This document shows, piece after piece, positions 1 through 8,101 of a stretch of DNA of 64,000 nucleotides. Source of the DNA: Bacillus sp. AFS088145 (GTDB lineage Bacteria; Bacillota; Bacilli; Bacillales; Bacillaceae_G); contig NZ_NUUX01000006.1 in the NCBI RefSeq assembly GCF_002564465.1, forward strand, positions 202,152 through 266,151, in the 5' to 3' direction. Numbering within the stretch: position 1 is the first letter of the stretch; each line of letters opens with the position of its first letter. The translations under genes were made by a program, and so were the position numbers. The notes under the pieces are model-generated. The model had not been told where the DNA came from. It did not search any database and worked only from the letters and a program-made list of their open reading frames with translations.

Positions 1-420
1 TCCTATGATACATCCATACCAATGACATTATTAATGATTGATGTGGACTATTTTAAAAAATATAACGATCTATATGGTCACCCAAAAGGTGATGAATGCT
101 TAAGAAAAGTAGCAACTAGTTTGCAATTAGAGACAACAAGCGCATCAGGCATTGTTGCACGGTATGGTGGAGAGGAATTCTCAATCTTGTTACTGAATTC
201 AGATCTGAATGATGCAATTAAAATAGGTAATCGATTATGTAAAAATATAAAAAAATTAAAGATTGAACATGAGCAATCAGAGAAAAAATTAGTTACATTA
301 AGTATTGGTGTAGCTTCATTGATTGCTGAAACTGAACAAGATTACTTAAAGCTAGTGAAGCAAGCTGATCAGGCATTATACAGATCAAAGCATAATGGCA
401 GGGATCAAGTGAGTTACTAA
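1..420 (+). CDS. GGDEF-domain diguanylate cyclase, 5'-truncated by window edge
   Basis: The frame is open from base 1, so only the C-terminal catalytic domain is present. It shows the GGDEF-domain pattern: a metal-binding MIDVDYFK strand, then KYNDLYGH, and the active-site loop RYGGEEF near bases 160-180. GGEEF is a catalytically competent variant, so synthesis of cyclic di-GMP from two GTP is the likely activity. Sensory or membrane segments would lie upstream of the window and cannot be judged. The methionine at base 22 is internal to the domain, not a start. Confidence 0.9.
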   Translation, partial: SYDTSIPMTLLMIDVDYFKKYNDLYGHPKGDECLRKVATSLQLETTSASGIVARYGGEEFSILLLNSDLNDAIKIGNRLCKNIKKLKIEHEQSEKKLVTLSIGVASLIAETEQDYLKLVKQADQALYRSKHNGRDQVSY

Positions 421-433
421 ATATATTAAATAA

Positions 434-485
434 AAAAACATCTATTCATCACTTCAGAAAAAGGTGATTTAAGATGTTTTTTATT
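434..485. terminator. Bidirectional intrinsic terminator
   Basis: AAAACATCT pairs with AGATGTTTT around an inner ATCAC/GGTGAT stem, with A-rich and T-rich flanks. It lies between the convergent GGDEF gene and the minus-strand gene at 494. Confidence 0.75.
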
Positions 486-493
486 TTGTTGCT

Positions 494-988
494 TTATTTT
501 AATAGTGGATTTAAATGAAAATGGTTCAATGCTTCGTTGACTAAATCGATATCATAAATGTTTTTCTCTAAGAAAAATTTTATAACTAAATCAGTTAAAT
601 CGCTGTCTGATAATGTATAGCCAGTAGAACTTAAGAGATCGCTCGTTTCAATTTTATCTAGTTCAAGTGCTAGTGATAAAGCAATTATTGTATTTTTCTT
701 TGGAAGGTAATTAGGAATGGAGCGAATTTTTGAAAAATGTTTTCGGTCAATTCCCGCCTTTTTATAGATTAGTGGATCACTGAGATGTTTTTTTTCAATA
801 AAGTTAAATAAGAGCACTTTAAATGTTGGTTTCAGTTTGTTTTTAATAAATGCTTCAATCTCTATATTTTCTAAAGGCTCAGCTGCATACATTTCATTCT
901 GACTAAAATGTATTTCTTCTATTTTTACTTCTTCTAAATGGCGTTTTACATATAATTCTAATTCAATCAAAAATTCTTGGTTAAGCAT
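494..988 (-). CDS. Hypothetical protein with HTH-like C-terminal domain, paired with VWA gene
   Basis: 164 residues, soluble, no signal peptide. The C-terminal half (about residues 75-160) contains KAGIDRKHFSKIRS followed by KKNTIIALSLALELD and LLSSTGYTLS. This resembles a small helix-turn-helix-like module that I recall as a C-terminal tail in varied Firmicutes proteins; the assignment is from memory. The N-terminal half is acidic and unrecognised. It is transcribed divergently from the VWA-domain gene at 1087 with about 100 bp between starts, so the two probably form a functional pair, for example regulator and MIDAS protein. Function unknown. Confidence 0.6.
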   Translation of the reverse strand: MLNQEFLIELELYVKRHLEEVKIEEIHFSQNEMYAAEPLENIEIEAFIKNKLKPTFKVLLFNFIEKKHLSDPLIYKKAGIDRKHFSKIRSIPNYLPKKNTIIALSLALELDKIETSDLLSSTGYTLSDSDLTDLVIKFFLEKNIYDIDLVNEALNHFHLNPLLK

Positions 989-1086
989 GTTGAATTCCCC
1001 TTTCCAAAATGTCTCTTTTAGGGCGACCTATCTACTAGTTAATTCAGTTACTATTATAACATCAAGAATGAAGGGGCTGATTTAGA

Positions 1087-1668
1087 ATGAACAGTAATAA
1101 AACAGAAATCATATTTTTAATCGATAGAAGTGGTTCAATGGCAGGACTTGAAAGTGATACGATCGGTGGATTTAACGCTTTTATGAAAAAACAAAGTAGT
1201 TTTGATGGGGAAACGAATGTAACAACAGTGCTTTTTGACGACCAGTATGAAGTCTTATGGAATGGGTGCAATGCACATGAAGTAAAATTAACGGATAAAG
1301 AGTATTTTGTAAGGGGGACCACTGCACTTTTAGATGCATTAGGTAAAACCATTTTAAATGTAGGCAACAGATTGTCTTTATGTAACGAGATGGAAAGACC
1401 TGCTAAAGTCATTTTTGTTATTACGACTGATGGGTTAGAGAATGCAAGTGTTGAATTTACGTATAGTAAAGTGAAACAACTGATCCATCATCAACAAGAA
1501 AAGTATAACTGGGATTTTATATTTATGGGAGCAAATATCGATGTAGTAAAAGAAGCAAGTAGCCTAGGAATTTTAAAAGAAAATGCTTATATATTTGAAG
1601 CTTCTAATGAAGGTGTTGAAGATATGTATAGTGTAATAAGCGAAGTGGTGTCAGAAAAAAGGACATAA
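1087..1668 (+). CDS. VWA (von Willebrand factor A) domain protein
   Basis: 193 residues consisting almost wholly of one VWA fold. The MIDAS metal-binding motif DxSxS is visible as DRSGSMAG at residues 13-20, with the second MIDAS threonine in RGTTALLDAL and an aspartate in TTDGLEN. No signal peptide or membrane segment, so it is cytoplasmic. Such stand-alone VWA proteins bind partner proteins through the metal; the substrate is unknown. It is divergent from the HTH-like gene at 494-988 and followed by a strong terminator. Confidence 0.85.
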   Translation: MNSNKTEIIFLIDRSGSMAGLESDTIGGFNAFMKKQSSFDGETNVTTVLFDDQYEVLWNGCNAHEVKLTDKEYFVRGTTALLDALGKTILNVGNRLSLCNEMERPAKVIFVITTDGLENASVEFTYSKVKQLIHHQQEKYNWDFIFMGANIDVVKEASSLGILKENAYIFEASNEGVEDMYSVISEVVSEKRT

Positions 1669-1678
1669 TTTTGATTCA

Positions 1679-1714
1679 AATCTAGTAAGCCTTTAGACTT
1701 ACTAGATTTTTTTA
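1679..1714 (+). terminator. Intrinsic terminator after VWA gene
   Basis: TCTAGTAAG and CTTACTAGA pair around a short loop, followed by a run of seven T. Confidence 0.85.
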
Positions 1715-1806
1715 TTGTAAATAAAAATTCTTTAATGATAAAAAAGCAGTTAGAATAATAATGTTAGAATAGGGACATAAAACATATTTAGAGGAGAGAT
1801 GTACAT

Positions 1807-2241
1807 ATGAAACAGCAAAGCTTAGATCATCACGTTAGATATCATCCAGTTTTCCACTTTTTTGGGGCACCACTAGCGTTAATCACAATCATTGGTTCAA
1901 TCGTTAACTTGTGTATCGCGATAAAAAATAGCGATCACATTTGGTTAGCAGTATTTATTTTAGTCACTTCGCTTTTATTAGTTGTTTCGTTTTTTCTAAC
2001 AAGACTTTATTCCAACAAAGTGCAAGACCGTGTCATTCGAATGGAAGAAAATTTTCGTCACTTTACGCTAACTGGTAAACCGTTAAATCCTCAATTAAAA
2101 ATGGGGCAAATCATTGCATTACGATTTTCAAGTGATGAAGAATTTGTAGCGTTAAGTGAAAGAGCGGTAAATGAAGGAATGAGTTCGAAAGAGATTAAAC
2201 AAAATATTAAAAATTGGCGAGCGGATGAGTATCGCGTTTAA
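1807..2241 (+). CDS. DUF6526-like membrane protein
   Basis: 144 residues with two membrane helices (about residues 16-42 and 48-68) and a cytoplasmic C-terminal half. The conserved signature of this family is clear: VQDRVIRMEENFRH, LTGKPL, then MGQIIALRFSSDEEF and KNWRADEYRV at the end. Function is not known; it is usually a single-gene unit, as here, with a good GAGGAGAG ribosome binding site and its own terminator. The family name is from recall of these motifs. Confidence 0.75.
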   Translation: MKQQSLDHHVRYHPVFHFFGAPLALITIIGSIVNLCIAIKNSDHIWLAVFILVTSLLLVVSFFLTRLYSNKVQDRVIRMEENFRHFTLTGKPLNPQLKMGQIIALRFSSDEEFVALSERAVNEGMSSKEIKQNIKNWRADEYRV

Positions 2242-2251
2242 TTTTTTGTAG

Positions 2252-2279
2252 GGGCCTATTATTATAGGTCCTTTTTCTT
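2252..2279 (+). terminator. Intrinsic terminator
   Basis: GGGGCCTAT and ATAGGTCC pair around TATT, followed by TTTTT. Confidence 0.75.
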
Positions 2280-2618
2280 TTTTAGAGGGGCTCTGTTTAA
2301 TATAAACGTTGATTTTTGAAGCAAAATTAGTCTAAAGTTCGAGTAACAATTCCAGCAAAAAATTTGTTACTTATTAAATATGATAATTTCCCCTAATGCC
2401 GCTAACAATATAGATATAAAATAATCAAGTTTAGATTTAAAACTACGTTGCTAAAATTGTATTTAAATTTATTCTTTTTAATTTATTCATTAAAAAAATT
2501 TAACAAAATCTGTATTGTAGTATAACGACATAAATGTTTAAATTATACTAGTCATTTTTCATCTTAACTATTCTGATTAAAAAATAGAGACCATACAATT
2601 ATCTCAAAAGGAGCTCAA
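2280..2618. other. Non-coding stretch upstream of LCP gene
   Basis: About 340 bp of very AT-rich sequence with stops in all frames. A weak promoter-like pair (TTTAAC, 16 bp, TATAAC) ends near 2525; otherwise I see nothing distinctive. Confidence 0.4.
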
Positions 2619-3593
2619 ATGGAAGAAAAGCGTAATAAAATCAAAAAAACAAAAAGAAAGCCACTTAAAATATTGCTGTTGATCGTTCTAATTCTTATAG
2701 CATTTATTGGATATAAGGGAATAAAAACATATTATAAATTACAGAATGCTACCCAGGGTGAAGTTCTTCACTCAAGTTTGCGTAAACAAGAAATAAAAGA
2801 TACCCAACCTTTTTCCATTTTATTTCTTGGAATTGAAAACTACGCAACAAAGGGTAAAGGTGGTAGAACTGATTCCATCATTTTAGTAACTGTTAATCCC
2901 AAAGATAAAACAATACAAAAAATGAGTATTCCTCGTGATACGTACGTGGAAATTCCAGCTCAAAAAAGAAAATCTAAAATTAATGGTGCATATAACAGTG
3001 GTCTTCAATCAACTGTAAATACAGTAGAAAACTTTTTACATGTTCCAATCGACTATTATGTTACTGTAGACTTTGGTGGTTTTAAAAATATTGTCGATGA
3101 GATTGGTGGAATTGATGTTGATGTTCCATTTGATTTTTGGCAATATACAGATACTAAACCACGTTATAAGGTTTACTTCAAAAAAGGAAATCAACATCTA
3201 AATGGAACAGAAGCTTTAGCCTATGCTCGAATGAGAAAGCGCGATCCCCGTGGTGATTTTGGACGTGAAGAACGTCAACAACAAGCTATGCTGGCAATTA
3301 TCGATAAATTAAAGTCTCCGAAAACATTATTTAAAATAGATAATTATGCTAGTGTATTTAGTAAAAATGTCAAAACAAATATGAGCTTGTCTGAAGGATT
3401 ATTCTTATTTAATGACATGAAAGAAGCTAACCCTAAAAACATCACGACTTTAAAATTAGAAGGAAAAGACGATTATATTAACAGAATTTACTATTATATG
3501 CCTGATCAAACTAGCGTAAATGCTATAACAAATAGTTTGAGAAATCATCTTGAGCTTGATCAATTACCAGCTAATTCAAGTGAATCAAAATAA
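2619..3593 (+). CDS. LytR-CpsA-Psr (LCP) family wall polymer ligase
   Basis: 324 residues: a basic N-terminus, one membrane helix (about 17-36) and an extracellular LCP domain (about 65-270). Family hallmarks are FLGIENY, GGRTDSIILVTVNPKDK, MSIPRDTYVEI, KINGAYN and LAYARMRKRDPRGDFGREERQQ. These include the arginines and aspartates that bind the polyprenyl pyrophosphate. LCP enzymes move wall teichoic acid or capsule polymers from a lipid carrier to peptidoglycan on the outer face of the membrane. Start chosen for the AAGGAG site 8 bp upstream. Which of the several Bacillus paralogues this is cannot be told. Confidence 0.9.
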   Translation: MEEKRNKIKKTKRKPLKILLLIVLILIAFIGYKGIKTYYKLQNATQGEVLHSSLRKQEIKDTQPFSILFLGIENYATKGKGGRTDSIILVTVNPKDKTIQKMSIPRDTYVEIPAQKRKSKINGAYNSGLQSTVNTVENFLHVPIDYYVTVDFGGFKNIVDEIGGIDVDVPFDFWQYTDTKPRYKVYFKKGNQHLNGTEALAYARMRKRDPRGDFGREERQQQAMLAIIDKLKSPKTLFKIDNYASVFSKNVKTNMSLSEGLFLFNDMKEANPKNITTLKLEGKDDYINRIYYYMPDQTSVNAITNSLRNHLELDQLPANSSESK

Positions 3594-3616
3594 GTGCAAG
3601 TATCAATGATTTTAAA

Positions 3617-3662
3617 AAACGAGGTAAATGAGTAAGTATACTCATTTATCTCGTTTCTTTTT
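3617..3662 (+). terminator. Strong intrinsic terminator after LCP gene
   Basis: ACGAGGTAAATGAGTA pairs with TACTCATTTATCTCGT around a short loop, followed by a T-rich tail. Confidence 0.85.
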
Positions 3663-3677
3663 TAATCGCAACTCGTT

Positions 3678-3710
3678 TTATTCAACTTAAGCACTACCTT
3701 AGTTGAATAA
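3678..3710. repeat. Box A-like palindrome, left edge of minus-strand cassette island
   Basis: Arms TTATTCAACT and AGTTGAATAA are a perfect inverted repeat and equal the arms of the box A repeats of the 54.7-64 kb array. The core here is diverged (TAAGCACTACCTT) and lacks GCATGC. It lies downstream of the minus-strand gene 3749-4156. Confidence 0.6.
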
Positions 3711-3748
3711 ATCAAAAAGGATTTTATCACAACTTACCTTGCTGTTGA

Positions 3749-4156
3749 TTACTGTATTATCATTGGTTTTCTACATATCTTTGCGTAATCTTCTTTCTCG
3801 GCTATTTTTCTTACATTTACATCTTTAATAATCCAATCTGTTCGAGATTTGTTTTGAACCTTCAAAGTAAACAGGTGAAATGGAGGCATTATTGCCCTTT
3901 CATATGTGACAAATTGATAGGTTATTTCATAACTGTATGCTTGTTCTGGCCTCGTCTTAACCTCTACAATCTTACAAAAATGAGATAGGTATATTTCTCC
4001 AAAATAATCATTGATTGCTTTAGATTCTAATGGGGATAAAAATGTATAAATTATATCTTCAAGCATCATTTCATAACGTGAAGCATCAGTTTCGGCTTGA
4101 ACAGGAGATAATGTAATAAAAGTCATCAGACAGCTAATCAAAATGATTTTTCTCAA
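3749..4156 (-). CDS. Secreted DUF3888-like protein (cassette gene)
   Basis: 135 residues with a signal peptide (MRKIILISCLMTFITL, cleavage near VQA-ETD). The mature part matches what I recall of DUF3888: a helical start with LSPLESKAINDYFGE, then a beta-rich segment with SYEITYQFVTYE and IIKDVNVRKI. It is predicted to be exported; function unknown. It sits between box A-like and box C repeats, so it looks like cargo of the cassette family. The minus-strand protein at 58934 in the main array appears to be a distant relative. Confidence 0.6.
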   Translation of the reverse strand: MRKIILISCLMTFITLSPVQAETDASRYEMMLEDIIYTFLSPLESKAINDYFGEIYLSHFCKIVEVKTRPEQAYSYEITYQFVTYERAIMPPFHLFTLKVQNKSRTDWIIKDVNVRKIAEKEDYAKICRKPMIIQ

Positions 4157-4216
4157 ATTTAATACCTACTTTCTACTATTTGGTAGGTATTTTCTCCAAA
4201 CAAAGAACTTGCATTC

Positions 4217-4261
4217 TTATTGAACTATCCTGAAATTTGAATTGCACGGGTTAGATGAATA
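4217..4261. repeat. Box C: long-core relative of the cassette repeats
   Basis: Arms TTATTGAACTA and TTAGATGAATA form an imperfect inverted repeat with inner CC/GG pairs around a 20-odd bp core. The same left half (TTATTCAACTATCCTGAAA) recurs at the very end of the window, 63982-64000. It separates the two minus-strand cassette genes. Confidence 0.5.
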
Positions 4262-4296
4262 TGAATTAAAAATCTACCTTGTAAATAAATTAAATC

Positions 4297-4614
4297 TTAG
4301 GCATCTCCATAATAACCAGCTACATAGATGATACCCATTTTTTGAACGATATAATTTGTTAAAAAAGAATCGGTTGCTATGTCTTTTGGTGCTTTAGTTA
4401 AAGAATAACATTTTGCACTTTTTTCTTTTAAGTATTCCCAATCCATCTCATTATGTTCTGCGTCATCTACTATATTAGTCTTTACTGCTAAAATAGGGTG
4501 ACCGTGAAACAATACATATGTCCTTAACGCAATTGAAGGTGAAGAATGTAAAACATAAAATAAAATGATTGGACAAAGTATCAGAATAATTTTTTTCCAC
4601 GTTATTTGCTTCAT
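4297..4614 (-). CDS. Small membrane-anchored or secreted protein (cassette gene)
   Basis: 105 residues from the methionine beginning MKQITWKK, which has a GAGGTGA site 4-5 bp upstream; a longer frame to 4665 is less likely. One hydrophobic helix (about residues 7-25) serves as signal or anchor, followed by an extracellular domain of about 75 residues with no recognised motif and two YVxxYYG-like aromatic patches near the C-terminus. It lies between box C and box B repeats. Function unknown. Confidence 0.55.
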   Translation of the reverse strand: MKQITWKKIILILCPIILFYVLHSSPSIALRTYVLFHGHPILAVKTNIVDDAEHNEMDWEYLKEKSAKCYSLTKAPKDIATDSFLTNYIVQKMGIIYVAGYYGDA

Positions 4615-4741
4615 TTTATCACCTCGTTTATTTTTTAAATGAACGAAAATTCCAATAACTTCCACACAATTTAATTATACATTGTATATCCACTACTTTG
4701 ATTTGGGGGAATTTCACTATTTTTACAAAAATTTAATCTTT

Positions 4742-4774
4742 CTTATGCAACTAATCTGCCATTTACTTGAATAA
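4742..4774 (-). repeat. Box B repeat, minus orientation
   Basis: Read on the minus strand: TTATTCAAG, then TAAATGGCAGATTAG, then TTGCATAAG. It is the box B form (core AAATGGCAG) seen seven times in plus orientation at 54.7-63.1 kb. It stands upstream of the minus-strand gene 4297-4614, the same relative position as in the array. Confidence 0.75.
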
Positions 4775-4827
4775 AAAAATCAACAATCTACTCAAAAAGA
4801 GCCTTTATAGAAAAAAAGCATTGTTGA
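4775..4827 (-). terminator. Terminator-like hairpin next to box B, minus strand
   Basis: TCAACAAT (4780-4787) pairs with ATTGTTGA (4820-4827). On the minus strand the hairpin is followed by seven T and then box B, the same terminator-box B order as in the main array. Confidence 0.5.
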
Positions 4828-4830
4828 AAT

Positions 4831-4856
4831 TGTTTATTTATTGTAATTTATGTAAT
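4831..4856 (+). promoter_or_regulatory. Possible WalR box upstream of yocH-like gene
   Basis: TGTTTA, 5 bp, TGTAAT, 3 bp, TGTAAT. The WalR consensus is two TGTWAH half-sites 5 bp apart; the first half has one mismatch. WalRK control of YocH is established in B. subtilis, which supports looking here. The rest of 4857-5115 is non-coding; I recognised no riboswitch in it. Confidence 0.3.
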
Positions 4857-5115
4857 TTCCTTCACGAGATTTTGTAATAGTCCTTAACGAATAAAAGGAT
4901 GGGCTAAATACCGAGTAGTCCGGGCAATTTTATTTGAAAAGAGATTGAGAAAAAGCCGTTTTTTGGCTGTTGACTCAGTAATTTTAGTTAAATACCTGTA
5001 ATAAACATGCGATGAAAGGAAATGATTTATCATCTCCCTGTTACTTTATTTGGAAAAAATCTATGTTACGATTAGTGAAAATTAGCAAATAAAGGAACAT
5101 GGAGGGTAAAAAGAA

Positions 5116-6123
5116 ATGATTAACAAAGTTAAAGTTACAACCATTTTAGCAGCTGCTGCACTCTCAGTATCTGTAAGTGCTAATGTACAGGCTGCTACTA
5201 TTAATGTAAAAAAAGGGGATACCTTGTGGGATCTATCACGTGCAAATAATGCCACCGTTGAAAATACTAAAATGATAAACGGGATTACTTCAGACTTAAT
5301 TCATCCTGGTGATAAACTTATCATTGCACCAGAAAAACATTATCAAGTTAAAAAAGGTGATACGTTATGGGATATTGCACAAAATCATGATGTAACAGTA
5401 TCGCAAATTCAAGAATGGAACAATATACATACGGATCTAATTCAACCTGGATTAAACCTAGTAATTTTTGAAGGCGTAAAAAATATAGCTCAATCAAAAA
5501 TGACAAATACCAATCTTGTAACAAATTCTAAAACTACTTCAACAGTGAAGTCAGTAAATGAATCTTCAAAGACTGCATCAGTATCAAGAGAAGATGTTCC
5601 TAAAACAAAGGAAATTGTACCAGCAACAAAGGATAATACATCAACAACAAAAGAAAGTTCACCAACAATAAAAGAGAGTGTACCAACAACAAAAGAAAGT
5701 GCACAAACAATAAAGGAAAGTGTACCAGCAGCAAAAGAGAGTATACCAGCAGCAAAAGAAAGTGCACCAGCAACAAAGGAAAGTGTACCAGCAACAAAAG
5801 AAAGTGAATCTAAAACAAATGATTCAGCTGGTTTAAAAGTAATAACAATGGAAGCATCAGCTTATACAGCTTCTTGTAAAGGTTGTACTGGCATTACAGC
5901 TACTGGAATCAATTTAAAAGAGAATCCAAATACAAAAGTCATTTCAGTTGATCCAAGTGTAATCCCGCTTGGAAGTAAAGTGAATGTAGAAGGTTATGGT
6001 GTAGCAATAGCTGGAGATACTGGCGGTGCCATCAAGGGAAACCGAATTGATGTATTTATTCCAAATAAACAAGATGCGATTAATTTTGGAAGAAAACAAG
6101 TGAAAGTAACGATATTAAATTAA
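5116..6123 (+). CDS. yocH: YocH-like cell-wall protein: two LysM domains plus 3D domain
   Basis: 335 residues. Signal peptide 1-26 (cleavage after VQA), LysM domains at about 28-73 and 75-120 (each with KKGDTLWD), a low-complexity linker of about ten seven-residue KES-type repeats (160-235), and a C-terminal 3D domain (245-335) with the aspartates in VDPSVIPLG, AGDTGG and NRIDVF. LysM binds peptidoglycan; the 3D fold is shared with lytic transglycosylase-type hydrolases and stationary-phase factors. Secreted and wall-bound. Good GGAGGG site. The linker repeats are 21 bp at DNA level and likely to vary in number. Confidence 0.85.
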   Translation: MINKVKVTTILAAAALSVSVSANVQAATINVKKGDTLWDLSRANNATVENTKMINGITSDLIHPGDKLIIAPEKHYQVKKGDTLWDIAQNHDVTVSQIQEWNNIHTDLIQPGLNLVIFEGVKNIAQSKMTNTNLVTNSKTTSTVKSVNESSKTASVSREDVPKTKEIVPATKDNTSTTKESSPTIKESVPTTKESAQTIKESVPAAKESIPAAKESAPATKESVPATKESESKTNDSAGLKVITMEASAYTASCKGCTGITATGINLKENPNTKVISVDPSVIPLGSKVNVEGYGVAIAGDTGGAIKGNRIDVFIPNKQDAINFGRKQVKVTILN

Positions 6124-6174
6124 GCATAAAAAAACACTGAAACGTTACATATGGTTTCAGTGTTTTTATTATGC
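6124..6174. terminator. Bidirectional terminator between yocH-like and L,D-transpeptidase genes
   Basis: AAAAACACTGAAAC pairs with GTTTCAGTGTTTTT; outer GCATAAAA/TTTTATTATGC also pairs. It serves both convergent genes. Confidence 0.85.
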
Positions 6175-6179
6175 TTTTT

Positions 6180-7613
6180 TTAGTAGATGACTACTGGCTC
6201 ATATGTGCTGAGATTATCATATACGGTTTTCATTAGACTTGGTGGTGTGTTAACGCAGCCACCCGATCCTGCTGATAGATAGGCATTACCTGACCAGTTG
6301 CTTCGCCAGCTAGCATCGTGGAAACCTTGTCCGCTGTTTGTGAATGGTGCCCAATAATCGACCTTAACTTCATAAGAACCAAGACCTACATGTGAACCCC
6401 TGAGGATCGATGGTGTTCGTTTATAAAGGATATACCAAACTCCTTTTGAAGTATCCTCACCAGTGATGTGTTTACCAGTAACGACATTCGTTGTGATAAC
6501 CAATTTGCCATTTTTATAAAGCCAAATACGCTGTTCGGCAATCGACACTTCAGCATATGTATCGCCAATCCCATTATTTGTGGTCGTATTATATCCATAA
6601 CCTTCATTGTTCCAGCCATTTCCGATAATATGAGTAGGAGTAATCGATTTTTCTCCTGTTTCAAAAGCCTTCTGAACTAGTGTAGATTCTTTATCAACAT
6701 CTAATGCCCAGCCATAGCCTTCTCCTTTAACTGAAATGACTGATCCTGAATGTGTCTTAAATGTAAAATTTTTATTTAATGTAGAGTGAGAATTATTTAC
6801 TTCAGCAATCTTGTTTTTAAGATTACTAGAGTCGATCGTAACTTTCATATCTTTTGACACAGAAGCATTTTGAATGTATTCACTCGCATTTAAAGAATAA
6901 ACTTTATCCTGAACTTTATACTGAACTGTACGCCCTAGTAGTTCCTGAAGTTTTTTCTTTTCATTTTTCACAATTTGATTATCTTCTTTGAGTGGCTGTA
7001 TGTATACAGGGTTTAGACGGATGATACTAGTATATTCTTGTCCCTTATAGTCTTTTAATAGACGATCGACATCATATTGCTCACCGCTAATGCTTTTTGA
7101 GACAATAATTTTACCTTGTTTCAATTGAACAGTCGCATCTTTTGGAGCTTTTAAGCTCTTATTAAGAGTGAGAAGCTTATCTTCAATCTGTTTTTTCATT
7201 GTGTCAATTTGTTCTTCATCTCGTTTACTCGGTATTAAAGAATAATTTTTTTCTTTTGAAGAAGGAAAAAACGTGCGCTGGTTTTTTACTATTTTTTTAA
7301 TAGCCGGAAGATCACTTTCCGTAAAGTTCATTTTTGTATCTTTTCCATCCAAGATTTTCTGGTCGCCCACATAAACGATGTTTTTAAGTTTGCTTGTTTT
7401 TAATTTTTTTAGTGCTTCGTCAGCATTCAGTCCACCTAAATTTATGCCGTTTACCTTGATTTGAGCATTAAAATGATTAGCCCGATAGCTGAACACAATG
7501 AAGAGTGTAATAATAATAATGATACCAATCAAAATGAAATGCCAAGGCAAAGACCGTTTAAATGATCTTCTTTGTTGAATATTATTTCCTTTTACATTTA
7601 AAGTGCTTTCCAA
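6180..7613 (-). CDS. L,D-transpeptidase (YkuD domain) with peptidoglycan-binding domain
   Basis: 477 residues from a TTG start that has GGGAGG 6 bp upstream; a longer ATG frame reaches 7643 but lacks a site. Order: short cytoplasmic tail, one membrane helix (about 25-48), a long extracellular region resembling the PG_binding_4/VanW-type domain, then a YkuD catalytic domain (about 355-477). Active-site motif GFHDASW followed by SGSGGCVNTP gives the catalytic histidine and cysteine. It forms 3-3 peptidoglycan cross-links or attaches proteins on the outer face. Confidence 0.9.
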   Translation of the reverse strand: MESTLNVKGNNIQQRRSFKRSLPWHFILIGIIIIITLFIVFSYRANHFNAQIKVNGINLGGLNADEALKKLKTSKLKNIVYVGDQKILDGKDTKMNFTESDLPAIKKIVKNQRTFFPSSKEKNYSLIPSKRDEEQIDTMKKQIEDKLLTLNKSLKAPKDATVQLKQGKIIVSKSISGEQYDVDRLLKDYKGQEYTSIIRLNPVYIQPLKEDNQIVKNEKKKLQELLGRTVQYKVQDKVYSLNASEYIQNASVSKDMKVTIDSSNLKNKIAEVNNSHSTLNKNFTFKTHSGSVISVKGEGYGWALDVDKESTLVQKAFETGEKSITPTHIIGNGWNNEGYGYNTTTNNGIGDTYAEVSIAEQRIWLYKNGKLVITTNVVTGKHITGEDTSKGVWYILYKRTPSILRGSHVGLGSYEVKVDYWAPFTNSGQGFHDASWRSNWSGNAYLSAGSGGCVNTPPSLMKTVYDNLSTYEPVVIY

Positions 7614-7643
7614 AACAATTCCTCCCATAACCAAGTAGTCCAT

Positions 7644-8101
7644 CTATCAATGTTTACTGAAATTCAGATTAAAATATTACAATTATATTACATTATTTAC
7701 TTATATGTGACTATTCTACAATTTTCTTCGGTCGAACTCTGTCACAATTTGTTTAGTTGTAGAAATTTTTTCCTTTTCTTATTTTTAGCAGGCTTAGTGA
7801 AAGGATAGGACTAAAAAGTTTAAATTAATTATATAATGCCTCACTGTCATTCTAATAATATATTTCTATCTACTATTGAAGTATAAGATTGTTAAATTTA
7901 CGAATCTATTAGTGTATTGAGTTTATAAGTTCCTTTATTTACTATTCACTATATTATATTTGTATATCAAGTTTAGTATCCTCGTTATTACGTATAGCAT
8001 TGAAAAAGCATTTTTGAAAGAGATAGAGTTGAAAAGAATAGTTTACTAATGTATCATTATTAATAATCAGAATATTCCGTAAAGAAAAGAGGGTCATGTA
8101 A
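7644..8101. other. Non-coding divergent promoter region
   Basis: About 460 bp, strongly AT-rich, between the divergent transpeptidase and nitronate monooxygenase genes. No gene, repeat or clear hairpin seen apart from an AAAGAGGG site before 8102. Confidence 0.4.

Noticed and set aside
4900..5110. Leader of the yocH-like gene as a cyclic di-AMP (ydaO) riboswitch
   Set aside because: Such genes are often controlled by that riboswitch, and GGGCTAAATACCGAG looked suggestive, but the conserved core could not be found.
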